This document shows, piece by piece, positions 5,425 to 12,352 of a stretch of DNA of 12,794 bases. The notes below the pieces were generated by a model. That model searched no databases. It worked only from the letters and a program-made list of their open reading frames with translations, and had not been told where the DNA came from. The stretch comes from an uncultured bacterium (GTDB taxonomy: Bacteria > Actinomycetota > Coriobacteriia > Coriobacteriales > Coriobacteriaceae). The stretch covers positions 1 to 12,794 of the forward strand of contig CAJMNK010000058.1 in assembly GCA_905214905.1 (NCBI GenBank). The letters run 5' to 3'. How positions within the stretch are numbered: position 1 is the stretch's first letter; every line of letters starts with the position of its first letter. A program made the translations under genes and the position numbers.

Positions 5425-6594
5425 TTACTCGGTAAAGGCGTTACCGACGCTCTGACCGCCAACATACGTCTCGACGAGGGTGAGCTCGTGGTCGAACACG
5501 ACAAAGTCGGCGTCGCGACCCGGCATGATGCTGCCACACTTGTCCTCGATGTGCGCAGAGCGAGCCGGCACCTCGGTTGCCATGCGAATGGCGATATCGG
5601 CGCTGGCGATGCCCCAGTCGACGATGTTCTTGACGCCCTGGGCAAGCGTGAGCACCGAGCCGGCAATGCTCTTGCCGTCGGCGAGCCAGCACAGGTTGTC
5701 CTTCATGATGACGTCCATGCCGCCACTGGTGTAGCTGCCCTCGGGCATGCCGCCGCAGCCCAGGCAGTCGGTGATGAGTACCGTGTGCTGCCAGCCCTTT
5801 GCCTGCAGCAGCGCCTTGATGGCGGCAGGGTTTACGTGCTTGCCGTCACAGATGATCTCAGCGTAGGTCTCGGGCGTGGACATGGCAGCACCCACGACAC
5901 CGGGCTCACGGTGATGCAGCCCGCGCTGGCCGTTATAGGTATGCGTAAAGCAGCTGGCACCGGCGTTGATGGCGGCGATGCACTCATCGTAGGTGGCGTC
6001 GGAGTGACCGATGCTGGTCACGACACCCTTCGCGTTGAGGGCGGCAGCATAGGTGGCAGCGCCATCGCGCTCAGCGGCCATAGCGCTCTTGACGATACGT
6101 CCGCCAGCAGCCTCCTGCCACTGGTCGAAGACCTCCTCGGAGGGATCGATCAGGTAAGCGGGGTTCTGCGCGCCCACGTGCTTCATGGTAAAGAAGGGGC
6201 CCTCCAGGTAGATGCCCTGAATGCGAGCACCGCAGAAGTCGGGGCCGCGACCCTCGTCCGCCTGGGCGATAGCGGCGCAGGCGTCCTTGATCTGCTCAAC
6301 GCCATCGGTGAACGTCGTGGGCAGCCAGCTGGTGGTACCGCGACGGGCGAGCTCGGTCGAGCTGATATCAATGCCCTCGGGATCGTTATCGGTAGTTGAG
6401 TGGTTGTAGAAGCCATGGATGTGAGTATCGACCATACCCGGTGCGATCCACGATCCCGTGTAGTCCTTAATCTCGCAAGAGGGCTCGTCGGCCTGCCAGG
6501 CGCCAAAGACGCCATCCTCGACCATAAGATAGCCGCCCAGTTGCGGGCCTGCCGGCAAGAAGAACTTGTCAGCCTTAATTGCGTACGTGCTCAT
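5425..6594 (-). CDS. nagA: N-acetylglucosamine/N-acetylgalactosamine-6-phosphate deacetylase (NagA/AgaA)
   Basis: The length of 389 aa fits the family. All expected metal and catalytic residues are visible: DTHIHG (His58, His60), YLEGPF (Glu131), GHSDAT (His197), THTYNG (His218), CDGKH (His253) and the catalytic aspartate in ITDCLG (Asp276). The enzyme removes acetate from GlcNAc-6-P or GalNAc-6-P in the cytoplasm after PTS uptake. Proximity to an AgaS-type enzyme and a LacC-type kinase favours GalNAc-6-P, but specificity cannot be read from the motifs. I chose the ATG at 6594 because AAGGAG ends 5 nt before it; the in-frame GTG two codons earlier overlaps the Shine-Dalgarno. A terminator separates it from agaS upstream, so it probably has its own promoter or depends on read-through. 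A 43-codon relic of a paralogue lies at 2568-2699. Confidence 0.93.
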   Translation of the reverse strand: MSTYAIKADKFFLPAGPQLGGYLMVEDGVFGAWQADEPSCEIKDYTGSWIAPGMVDTHIHGFYNHSTTDNDPEGIDISSTELARRGTTSWLPTTFTDGVEQIKDACAAIAQADEGRGPDFCGARIQGIYLEGPFFTMKHVGAQNPAYLIDPSEEVFDQWQEAAGGRIVKSAMAAERDGAATYAAALNAKGVVTSIGHSDATYDECIAAINAGASCFTHTYNGQRGLHHREPGVVGAAMSTPETYAEIICDGKHVNPAAIKALLQAKGWQHTVLITDCLGCGGMPEGSYTSGGMDVIMKDNLCWLADGKSIAGSVLTLAQGVKNIVDWGIASADIAIRMATEVPARSAHIEDKCGSIMPGRDADFVVFDHELTLVETYVGGQSVGNAFTE

Positions 6595-6651
6595 ATGCAC
6601 TCCTTGCTTCTAAAGCAGTTGACTGTGGTGATGCTTATACCCGGTCCATGT

Positions 6652-6694
6652 AAAAACAAAAAGCGCCCGCCCGCCGTTATGAGCGGACGGGCGC
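6652..6694 (-). terminator. Terminator of agaS
   Basis: Stem GCGCCCGCCCGC (6663-6674) pairs with GCGGACGGGCGC (6683-6694) over 12 positions with one mismatch and an 8-nt loop. On the minus strand it is followed by TTTTTGTTTTT (6662-6652). It begins 19 nt past the agaS stop. Confidence 0.88.
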
Positions 6695-6712
6695 CCTTAC
6701 AGGGGGACGCGA

Positions 6713-7879
6713 TTAAGCGGTGAAGGGGTGAATCGTCACGCCCTTGACCACGCGGTTGACCGTGCCGGTGGGGCTCGGCGTATCGGGCGTGTTGCCCACG
6801 CGCACGGAGTTGAGCAGGCTGATAGCCTGGGCAAACATCACGAACGGCAGGGCAAGGTAGCCCTCGGGAAGCGCCTCGTAGCCCTTAAAGGTAAAGGACT
6901 CACCCTCATAGACGGTAGCGCCATCCTGCTGAACGGCAACGGTGTGCTGAGCGATCTTGTCGCCACCGATCTCGTTGAGGATGTCGATGTCGTACTGACG
7001 GGTGTAGGCGTCGTTGTTGACGAACACGAAGACGAGCGTCTTATCGTCGACGAAGGACTTAGGTCCGTGACGATAGCCCATGGAGGTGTCGTAGGAAGTA
7101 GCGACCAGACCGTGAGCGAGCTCGAGGATCTTGAGCTGGCTCTCCTGGGCAAGGCCACCGAAGGAGCCAGAACCCAAGTAGGTCACGCGGTTGAAGTCGC
7201 CAGCGAGGTAATCGGCAACCTCGGACTCGCGAGCGATAACCTCCTCGCCCATCTTGGCGATGGTCTCGACCCACTCGGCCTTCTGCTCGTCAGAGGCAGT
7301 GTCGAAAATAAGGGTGGAGAGCAGGGTCATGCAGGTGTAGGAACCGGTCATGGCGAAGCCCTTGTCGTTGGCGCGCGGGATGAGCAGCGTCAGCGCATTG
7401 GGATCATCGGCGGACTCGACGGCAAGCTTGCCCTCGGGAGCGCAGGTGATGTTGAGGAACTTGACGTTGTGGACGAGCTCCTTGGCGACGGCAACGGCGG
7501 CAAGGCTCTCGGGGCTGTTGCCAGAGCGGGCAAAGGAAACCACGAGCGTGGGATCCTCGGCGCGCAGGAAGTCGCGCGGAGCGCTCACGATGTCGGTCGT
7601 GGCGATGGGCTTAAAGTCGTAGAGATCAGTGTTGCCAGCGTGACGCAGGTACGGGGCGCAGGTATCGCCAACGTAGTCGGACGTACCGGCACCGGTGAAG
7701 ACAACGGACAGACGGCCCTCGCCCATAGCGCGAGCCTCGGCCAGAAAGGCCTCGATGGCCTCCTTGTTCTCGCGATAGATGTTGAGCGTATCACGCCAAA
7801 GCTCGGGCTGCTGAGCAATCTCGGCCGTGGTGATCTGGGCGCCGAGCTCGGTGAGCTCCTCGACACTCTTCTCGAACAT
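6713..7879 (-). CDS. agaS: AgaS-type SIS-domain sugar-phosphate deaminase/isomerase
   Basis: The 388-aa protein carries two SIS (sugar isomerase) domains. The first has FTGAGTSDYVGD (61-72) and SFARSGNSPES (115-125), the phosphosugar-binding Ser/Thr loops. The second has YLGSGSFGGLAQE (234-246) and GYRHGPKS (268-275), the RHGP segment typical of isomerising GlmS-like domains. No glutaminase domain is present and the length matches AgaS (about 385). AgaS converts galactosamine-6-P to tagatose-6-P and ammonia in GalNAc catabolism. Glucosamine-6-P activity is an alternative I cannot exclude. It lies 114 nt downstream of the GntR regulator gene and has its own promoter with a perfect TATAAT and an overlapping operator-like inverted repeat. 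The start ATG is preceded by AGAGAGG at about 9 nt. A terminator follows. Confidence 0.9.
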   Translation of the reverse strand: MFEKSVEELTELGAQITTAEIAQQPELWRDTLNIYRENKEAIEAFLAEARAMGEGRLSVVFTGAGTSDYVGDTCAPYLRHAGNTDLYDFKPIATTDIVSAPRDFLRAEDPTLVVSFARSGNSPESLAAVAVAKELVHNVKFLNITCAPEGKLAVESADDPNALTLLIPRANDKGFAMTGSYTCMTLLSTLIFDTASDEQKAEWVETIAKMGEEVIARESEVADYLAGDFNRVTYLGSGSFGGLAQESQLKILELAHGLVATSYDTSMGYRHGPKSFVDDKTLVFVFVNNDAYTRQYDIDILNEIGGDKIAQHTVAVQQDGATVYEGESFTFKGYEALPEGYLALPFVMFAQAISLLNSVRVGNTPDTPSPTGTVNRVVKGVTIHPFTA

Positions 7880-7918
7880 TTCTAATACCTCTCTCTAGAA
7901 GTAATCCTCTGACGTGCA

Positions 7919-7954
7919 ATTATACACTTCAGTTGGTTATCTGGTAGTAACCAG
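7919..7954 (-). promoter_or_regulatory. agaS promoter with GntR-type operator
   Basis: The -10 TATAAT lies at 7924-7919 on the minus strand. No good -35 is visible at normal spacing. Instead the inverted repeat CTGGTAGTAACCAG (7941-7954; arms CTGGT/ACCAG with 4 nt between) covers that position. The same motif recurs at the PTS promoter. HutC-subfamily GntR proteins bind short palindromes of this size, so the neighbouring GntR protein is the likely ligand. Overlap with the -35 region suggests repression. Confidence 0.65.
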
Positions 7955-7993
7955 TTAAATGCAAAGAATCATCATATGGAAACGATGCGAACA

Positions 7994-8725
7994 CTAGTCG
8001 CTACGCTGGTGGTAAACCTTGTATTTAAACTGATCGGCACGAGCAACCGAGAGCGTGTACTCCACAACCTCGTTTGACTCGTTATACGTAGTCCTGACCA
8101 AATCGAGCACAGGCGAGCCCTCGACAATTCCCAAAAGGTGTGCGTCGGTGGGACGGGCTATGCTCGCATAGAACTCCTCTTCGGCCACGCGTATCTTTTG
8201 CTGAAAGTCTTGCTCAATCACATCATAAAGCGGCTTACGCTCCAGTAGCGGTCGCTTTAGGGATAGAAATTGACGAACCGGTAGATAGCTGCGTTCGACC
8301 ATCATGGGCATGTTGTCGGCAGAACGAAGGCGCTTGAGCTTAAAAATGCGATCACCGATACGCAATCCCATATGCTCGGCCAGATTCTTATCGGCCTCCA
8401 TCTCGCAAAACTCGAGAATCGTGGTCTCGGGGTCGCGACCCATCGCGCGCATCTGCTCGGTAAAGCTGTAGGACTGCATAAGATTGGTTGCCTTTGCCGA
8501 ACGGTCGGTCACAAAGGTACCGCGACCGTGCTGCCGAACCACCAGTCCTAAACGCTCCAGCTCCTGCAGAGCCAGGCGTACCGTAGTGCGCGAGAGACCA
8601 TAGCGCTCCGAAAGTTCGCGCTCGGAAGGAATCATGTCACCGGCGCGATATTCATGGTCGATCTTTTCGGTCAGAATATCGACCAGCTGATCGTACAGCG
8701 GTTGCTTACGCGCTCCGATCGCCAT
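7994..8725 (-). CDS. GntR-family transcriptional regulator, HutC/NagR subfamily
   Basis: The 243-aa length is standard for HutC-type members. Residues 10-75 form the winged helix: IPSERELSERYGLSRTTVRL, then LERLGLVVRQHGRGTFV for the wing. Residues from about 88 to 236 form the UTRA effector domain, with the conserved MVERSYLP and the final TLSVARADQFKYKV strand. UTRA domains bind phosphorylated sugars such as GlcN-6-P or GlcNAc-6-P in NagR and DasR. Here a phosphorylated GalNAc or galactosamine would fit. The gene sits between the PTS operon and agaS, has its own promoter, and starts with GGGAGG before the ATG. Its proposed targets are the CTGGTAGTAACCA sites at 7941 and 12234. I saw no good copy of the site at its own promoter. 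Confidence 0.92.
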   Translation of the reverse strand: MAIGARKQPLYDQLVDILTEKIDHEYRAGDMIPSERELSERYGLSRTTVRLALQELERLGLVVRQHGRGTFVTDRSAKATNLMQSYSFTEQMRAMGRDPETTILEFCEMEADKNLAEHMGLRIGDRIFKLKRLRSADNMPMMVERSYLPVRQFLSLKRPLLERKPLYDVIEQDFQQKIRVAEEEFYASIARPTDAHLLGIVEGSPVLDLVRTTYNESNEVVEYTLSVARADQFKYKVYHQRSD

Positions 8726-8774
8726 CCTATCCTCCCTTTTGCTCGAATTCGGCTAACTACCTAGGGTGTTAAGC

Positions 8775-8804
8775 ATTATCTGTCTGCCACACCCGAATCA
8801 TCAA
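8775..8804 (-). promoter_or_regulatory. Probable promoter of the GntR gene
   Basis: On the minus strand a -35 TTGATG (8804-8799) and a -10 GATAAT (8780-8775) are separated by 18 bp. The promoter starts inside the T-tract of the upstream terminator, so the regulator is uncoupled from the PTS operon. Confidence 0.5.
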
Positions 8805-8844
8805 GAAAACAAAAGCCGCGCGCTCTTTCGAGCACGCGGCTTTT
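8803..8844 (-). terminator. Terminator of the PTS operon
   Basis: AAAAGCCGCG (8811-8820) pairs with CGCGGCTTTT (8835-8844). After one mismatch GCTC pairs with GAGC around a TTTC loop. On the minus strand it is followed by TTTTGTTTTC. It lies 66 nt past the IID stop. The symmetric A/T ends could also support termination on the plus strand. Confidence 0.88.
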
Positions 8845-8910
8845 AACATACACATGGCTTAAGGGGTCGGGGTGTGAGCCGCGTAGGGACACACCCCTCA
8901 AGCTAGAGCC

Positions 8911-9993
8911 TTACCAGATGCTCGGCCAGAGACCAAGCGGGCCAGCGCCCAGGATGCCAAGGACGAAGAGCAGGAGAATGCCCTTGGTCGGGGTCCAGCT
9001 GTGCTTAGCGAACATGTAGTAAAGCAGCAGCGTAAGCATAAGCGGGACGAGCTTGGGGACGATGGTGTTGAGGGTGTCGGCAACAGAGAAGTTGACCGGA
9101 TCCTCGGTGACGGTACCGTAGGTAACGGACTCCATGCCGTTGCCCAGATCGGTGACGCCGCACTCGACAGCGTTGCCGTCGGCATCGGAAGCGGTGAGGG
9201 CGTTGCCGTCCTTATCGGTCATGGCGATGGTACCGGCCTCAGCGGTCTCGGTATCGATGCCCTCCATACCGGTGAAGTTCTCGGCCTCCTTCTCGGAGAC
9301 GATCACGGTAGTAGCGGAGAGGCCACGGGTGGTGCCATTGGGGATCTGGAGGTTGATCTGGGTGCCACCCATGGTGACGACCAGGCAACCGACGACGAAG
9401 ACGCCCATGATGGAAGCGGCACGCGTGAAGGCCTGCATGTTGGCGGTCAGAGCGTCAATAGCGCTGGTGCCAAGCTTGTAGGACCAGTTCATGAGCCAGA
9501 AGCGCAGAGCGAACTGGACGACGTTGAAGATCACCAGGAAGATGATCGGCGCAGCGGCGTTGCCGTTGATGGCCATGTTGGAGGTGATGCCGGCCGTGAT
9601 AGGCACGAGCGTCAGCCAGAACAGGGCGTCACCGATACCACCGAGCGGGCCCATTGCGGCGACGCGGACGGCGCGGATCGTGGGGATGTCAACCTTGTTC
9701 TGCTCGAGCGAAAGCACGATGCCCATAACAAAGGTGACAAGGAACGGGTGAGTGTTGAAGAACTCCAGGTTGTGGCTCATGGAAGCCGCGAGGTCGTTCT
9801 TGTTGGTGTGGATCTTCTCCAGACCGGGGATGATGGAGTAGAGCCAACCGGCGGCCTGCATACGCTCGTAGTTGAACGAGGCCTGCAGGAAGCAGGAGCG
9901 CCAGGCCATCTTGTTGAGGGTCTTCTGGTCGAGCTGCGGAGCAGGAGTGAGATCCTCGTAGTGCTCCGGGATCACATACTCATTAGATGCCAT
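8911..9993 (-). CDS. PTS mannose/fructose/sorbose/GalNAc family IID subunit with an enlarged loop
   Basis: This 360-aa protein is a membrane component of the sugar-translocating IIC-IID complex. Family features are clear: an N-terminal KMAWRSCFLQASFNYERMQ segment, HNLEFFNTHPFLVTFVMGIVLSLE in pieces, AAMGPLGGIGDALFW (112-126), and a C-terminal LGILGAGPLG (345-354) inside the last helix. Common IID proteins are about 270-300 aa. The excess is an acidic stretch at about 218-300, between VVTMGG and the final membrane helices, with the twin motifs DKDGNAL (260-266) and DADGNAV (270-276). I placed the start at the ATG at 9993, with GGAGGTGA 8-10 nt upstream; this overlaps the end of IIC by 11 nt, as expected for coupled subunits. 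An in-frame start at 10026 is less likely. It is the last gene of the PTS operon. Confidence 0.92.
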   Translation of the reverse strand: MASNEYVIPEHYEDLTPAPQLDQKTLNKMAWRSCFLQASFNYERMQAAGWLYSIIPGLEKIHTNKNDLAASMSHNLEFFNTHPFLVTFVMGIVLSLEQNKVDIPTIRAVRVAAMGPLGGIGDALFWLTLVPITAGITSNMAINGNAAAPIIFLVIFNVVQFALRFWLMNWSYKLGTSAIDALTANMQAFTRAASIMGVFVVGCLVVTMGGTQINLQIPNGTTRGLSATTVIVSEKEAENFTGMEGIDTETAEAGTIAMTDKDGNALTASDADGNAVECGVTDLGNGMESVTYGTVTEDPVNFSVADTLNTIVPKLVPLMLTLLLYYMFAKHSWTPTKGILLLFVLGILGAGPLGLWPSIW

Positions 9994-10783
9994 CTTCGAA
10001 GTCACCTCCGTCAGAAACAGCTGCACCCTTCAGCTCGGTCTGCTGCTGGAAGTCCCAGAAAGCGATGCCGAAGCCGATGAGAGCGAGGATGAGCAGAGCA
10101 GGGGTTGCCAGAGAATCGTTGGCAACGGTGATGAGCGCGAGGCCAAAGCCCATGAGGAAGAAGCCCCACATATCGCGGTTCATCATAACCTTGAGCAGGA
10201 CGGCGAAGCCGACGAAGCGCATCATGCCGCCTGCAGCGGAGAGACCGGTCTGCAGCCAAGTCGGGATGGCGGAAGCGATGGTCTGACCGATGGTGGCGCC
10301 AGCGATGAAGAACAGGGTGACGACGACGGCGAAGATCAGGCCGAGCAGAGCCATGGCGAAATAGTTCAGACGCTCGATACCCTTGGTGTCAGCGTTGTGA
10401 GCCATGTTGTCCGCAGAGGACATGAGCGGCGACATAAGCGTGAAGACCAGGGTAACGCCGAGCTGACCAAGCAGAGCGAACGGAATGGCAAGGCCGACTG
10501 CCGCGTTGGGCTCGAGGCCCGTAGCGATAGCGAGAATGGCTGCCATGATGCCGCCGATGACGGCGTTAGGCGGCTGAGCGCCTCCGATCGGCATGTTGCC
10601 GATCGTCATGAGCTGATAAGTACCACCCACGAGAAGACCGGTGTTGAGGTCGCCAAGGATAAGACCGATGACGGCGCCGGTGACGATGGGCTGATAGAGA
10701 GACTCGAGGAAGTTGAACTGGTCGATTGCCGCGACGAACGTGACGATGAAGACCAGAGCGACCTGGATGATCGAGTATTCCAT
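9983..10783 (-). CDS. PTS mannose/fructose/sorbose/GalNAc family IIC subunit
   Basis: The 266-aa integral membrane protein forms the sugar channel with IID. Several long hydrophobic helices are evident, beginning with IIQVALVFIVTFVAAIDQF. Family motifs include the GLILGDLNTGLLVGGTYQLM segment (read in parts) and IGGAQPPNAVIGG. It lacks any phosphorylation site, as normal for the family. The acidic hydrophilic C-terminus (about the last 20 residues) overlaps the IID start. The ATG at 10783 has an excellent AAAGGAGGAG at 5-6 nt. A 90-nt spacer with a hairpin separates it from IIB. The family transports mannose, GalNAc, galactosamine, sorbose and others; context suggests GalNAc but the protein alone does not settle it. 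Confidence 0.92.
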   Translation of the reverse strand: MEYSIIQVALVFIVTFVAAIDQFNFLESLYQPIVTGAVIGLILGDLNTGLLVGGTYQLMTIGNMPIGGAQPPNAVIGGIMAAILAIATGLEPNAAVGLAIPFALLGQLGVTLVFTLMSPLMSSADNMAHNADTKGIERLNYFAMALLGLIFAVVVTLFFIAGATIGQTIASAIPTWLQTGLSAAGGMMRFVGFAVLLKVMMNRDMWGFFLMGFGLALITVANDSLATPALLILALIGFGIAFWDFQQQTELKGAAVSDGGDFEDGI

Positions 10784-10835
10784 CTTGCTCCTCCTTTCAA
10801 AATGTATGTACGCACTTTGGATTTCACGTACAGAA

Positions 10836-10857
10836 TGTCAGGGTTTCATTCCTGACA
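10836..10857. other. Intercistronic hairpin between IIB and IIC
   Basis: TGTCAGG (10836-10842) pairs perfectly with CCTGACA (10851-10857) around an 8-nt loop, inside the only long spacer of the operon. No T-tract follows on the minus strand. It may act in mRNA processing or stability rather than termination. Confidence 0.5.
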
Positions 10858-10873
10858 ACGTGGATCATGAGGA

Positions 10874-11356
10874 TTACGAGAAGAGCTTGCTCGTGTCCTC
10901 AACAGGCGTGCTCGGAACGCGCCTGATCTCCAACTCCACCCCCAATTCCTGCAGCTCTTTAAACGCAGCGACATCCTCGTCGTTAACTGCGACGGAGGTG
11001 GCGACTTGGCGCTTTCCTTCCGACATGTGCATGTTGCCGATGTTTACCTTCTTTATAGGCACACCGCCCTTGACGAGCGTAAGCACGTCTTCCGGTGTTT
11101 CGGCCACGATGAAGATCTTCTGGCGCGGGCTCGCCTTGCCAATGACGTCGATGGTCTTCTGCAGGGAGAAGAAACGCGTAGCGACGCCGGCGGGAGCGGC
11201 CATCTTCATGAGGTTCTGACGCATGGTGTTGGTCGACACATCGTCGTTGGCGACGAGGATGAGGTTGGAGCCCAGGGTGGAGTTCCACTGGGTCGCGACC
11301 TGACCATGAACCAGTCGGTTATCGATGCGGGTAAGAAGAATGTTGGGTTCTGCCAT
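10874..11356 (-). CDS. PTS mannose/fructose/sorbose/GalNAc family IIB subunit
   Basis: This 160-aa cytoplasmic protein takes phosphate from IIA and passes it to the sugar. The active-site motif RIDNRLVHGQVATQW is intact, with the phosphohistidine at His17. Length is typical (about 160). Other family marks are LVKGGVPI, EGKR and the C-terminal LGVELEIR. The ATG at 11356 has GGAAG about 9 nt upstream. It lies 36 nt downstream of the YajC-like gene. It serves as the functional reference for the His-less paralogue at 52-546, to which it is about 58% identical by eye. Confidence 0.95.
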   Translation of the reverse strand: MAEPNILLTRIDNRLVHGQVATQWNSTLGSNLILVANDDVSTNTMRQNLMKMAAPAGVATRFFSLQKTIDVIGKASPRQKIFIVAETPEDVLTLVKGGVPIKKVNIGNMHMSEGKRQVATSVAVNDEDVAAFKELQELGVELEIRRVPSTPVEDTSKLFS

Positions 11357-11392
11357 GTTGATCAGCTTCCTTTCGTTGATTGCTGACGACAG

Positions 11393-11674
11393 TTACTTAA
11401 TCTCCTGAATCGCGTAACGCGAAACATCTACGACGGCACCGGATCGGACTTTGATCTGGACCTTTTCGCCTTCGATGCCTTTGACGGTTCCGTAGATACC
11501 GCCGGCGAAAAGAACCTCCTGACCCGGCTTGAGCTCCGTGTGCAGCTCCTTGAAGTACTTCTGCTTCTTCTTCATGTTGATTTGCGACCAGATGGTGTAA
11601 ATCAAGCCCATGATGACAAGCAGGCCCAAAAGAGCGACCGAGGAACTCAGAACACTGGCTCCGAAATCGGCCAT
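11393..11674 (-). CDS. YajC-family small membrane protein inside the PTS operon
   Basis: The 93-aa protein has one membrane helix near residues 10-28 (SSVALLGLLVIMGLIYTIW), a basic KKKQKYF stretch on the cytoplasmic side, then a small beta domain with LKPGQEVLFAGGIYGTVKGI, the hallmark of YajC. YajC proper is an accessory of the SecDF-YajC translocon and is usually next to secD or tgt. Here it overlaps the IIA stop codon by 1 nt (TAATG), so translation is coupled. YajC-like genes are also annotated within streptococcal glycosaminoglycan PTS clusters, so the link is not unique, but the function in a PTS is not established. It is likely a PTS-associated paralogue, with the housekeeping copy elsewhere. 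Confidence 0.88.
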   Translation of the reverse strand: MADFGASVLSSSVALLGLLVIMGLIYTIWSQINMKKKQKYFKELHTELKPGQEVLFAGGIYGTVKGIEGEKVQIKVRSGAVVDVSRYAIQEIK

Positions 11675-12117
11675 TAGATGCCGTCCTCGTCGCCGAAGAT
11701 ATCCTCTTCCTCGGCACCAGCGACGGAAGCGACCGTCTGGGCGGTGATGCCCGTCTGGCCAACGGTCACGGCCTGCTCGCCAAGCTCGGCGAGCGTGGCG
11801 TTGCCGCGGAGGAACAGAAGCTCAATAACCATGGGAAGGTTAGTTCCAGTCAGAATCTCGACGTTGTCGACATCCTGGGCAATCATCATTGCCTGGTTGA
11901 ACGGGGTACCACCAAGCAGGTCGGTAAAGACGAGCACGCCATCGCACTCCTCGCGCATGGCGGTAATAGCGGCGCGGAGATCCTCACCGTAGGAAGCAGC
12001 CTGGTCGCCCTCAAAAGGAACGACGGTAAAAGCGGGCTGGTCGCCAGCGACCATAGCGATAGCGCTTGCGAGGCCGGGTGCGAACTGTCCATGACCGGTA
12101 AGAATAAAGCCAACCAT
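11674..12117 (-). CDS. PTS mannose/fructose/sorbose/GalNAc family IIA subunit
   Basis: The 147-aa cytoplasmic protein receives phosphate from HPr on His9 in the GHGQFAPGL motif. Further family marks are VLVFTDLLGGTPFN and the TGTNLPMVIELL segment. After the usual end of the domain (about residue 130) it carries an acidic tail (AEEEDIFGDEDGI) that is not required in the family. It is the first gene of the operon. The ATG at 12117 is preceded by GGAAGGG at 8 nt; that Shine-Dalgarno is partly in the 3' arm of an 8-bp inverted repeat. Expression is probably controlled by the GntR regulator through the site at 12234-12246. Confidence 0.95.
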   Translation of the reverse strand: MVGFILTGHGQFAPGLASAIAMVAGDQPAFTVVPFEGDQAASYGEDLRAAITAMREECDGVLVFTDLLGGTPFNQAMMIAQDVDNVEILTGTNLPMVIELLFLRGNATLAELGEQAVTVGQTGITAQTVASVAGAEEEDIFGDEDGI

Positions 12118-12127
12118 TCAAATTTCC

Positions 12128-12170
12128 CTTCCGAAGGTGTGTACGATCTGAGTCCGATGATGTTCGGAAG
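12128..12170 (-). promoter_or_regulatory. Leader hairpin overlapping the IIA ribosome binding site
   Basis: CTTCCGAA (12170-12163 on the minus strand) pairs perfectly with TTCGGAAG (12135-12128) across a 27-nt loop. The 3' arm contains the start of the GGAAGGG Shine-Dalgarno of IIA. If it folds, it would limit translation. Seen in sequence; function is inferred. Confidence 0.4.
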
Positions 12171-12233
12171 CCAACGGGCAATCGCCCTTAAAGCTTCTTG
12201 GAAAGCGTTCTTTGAGAACCAGTGGTCTCTCAA

Positions 12234-12272
12234 CTGGTAGTAACCACGTGACGTGTTGTTGTCACTATATCA
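12234..12272 (-). promoter_or_regulatory. PTS operon promoter with GntR-type operator
   Basis: On the minus strand an extended -10, TGATATAGT (12272-12264), is present without a good -35. The operator-like CTGGTAGTAACCA (12234-12246) is identical over 13 nt to the site at agaS and lies just downstream of the predicted start (near 12257), a repressing position. Additional half-sites AACCAGT (12217-12223) and TGGT (12223-12226) follow. The leader would be about 140 nt. Confidence 0.5.
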
Positions 12273-12320
12273 CCACAGAAGAGGTTGCTTTCGTTGATTC
12301 ATACAGTAAAACGTTTTTGC

Positions 12321-12352
12321 ACCGTTCACGGTAAAAAATCGACCGTTTACCG
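12321..12352. repeat. ACCGTTYAC repeat element A
   Basis: ACCGTTCACGGT (12321-12332, arms ACCGT/ACGGT) is followed by TCGACCGTTTACCG (12339-12352). It closely matches element B at 12541-12570, 218 bp further on. A further palindrome CGGTTTTGAAACCG lies at 12373-12386. Probably protein-binding sites; the protein is not known. Confidence 0.6.

Noticed and set aside
6728..7885. Plus-strand open frame of 385 codons opposite agaS
   Set aside because: It is the antisense shadow of a high-GC gene; the minus-strand product has all SIS-domain motifs.
9001..10080. Plus-strand open frame of 359 codons opposite IID
   Set aside because: Low-complexity, Asp/His/Gly-rich antisense shadow of IID, crossing the IIC-IID junction.
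12200..12215. Catabolite-response (cre) site near GGAAAGCGTTCTTT
   Set aside because: Three mismatches to the consensus, including outer positions, and CcpA-type control is not shown for this group.
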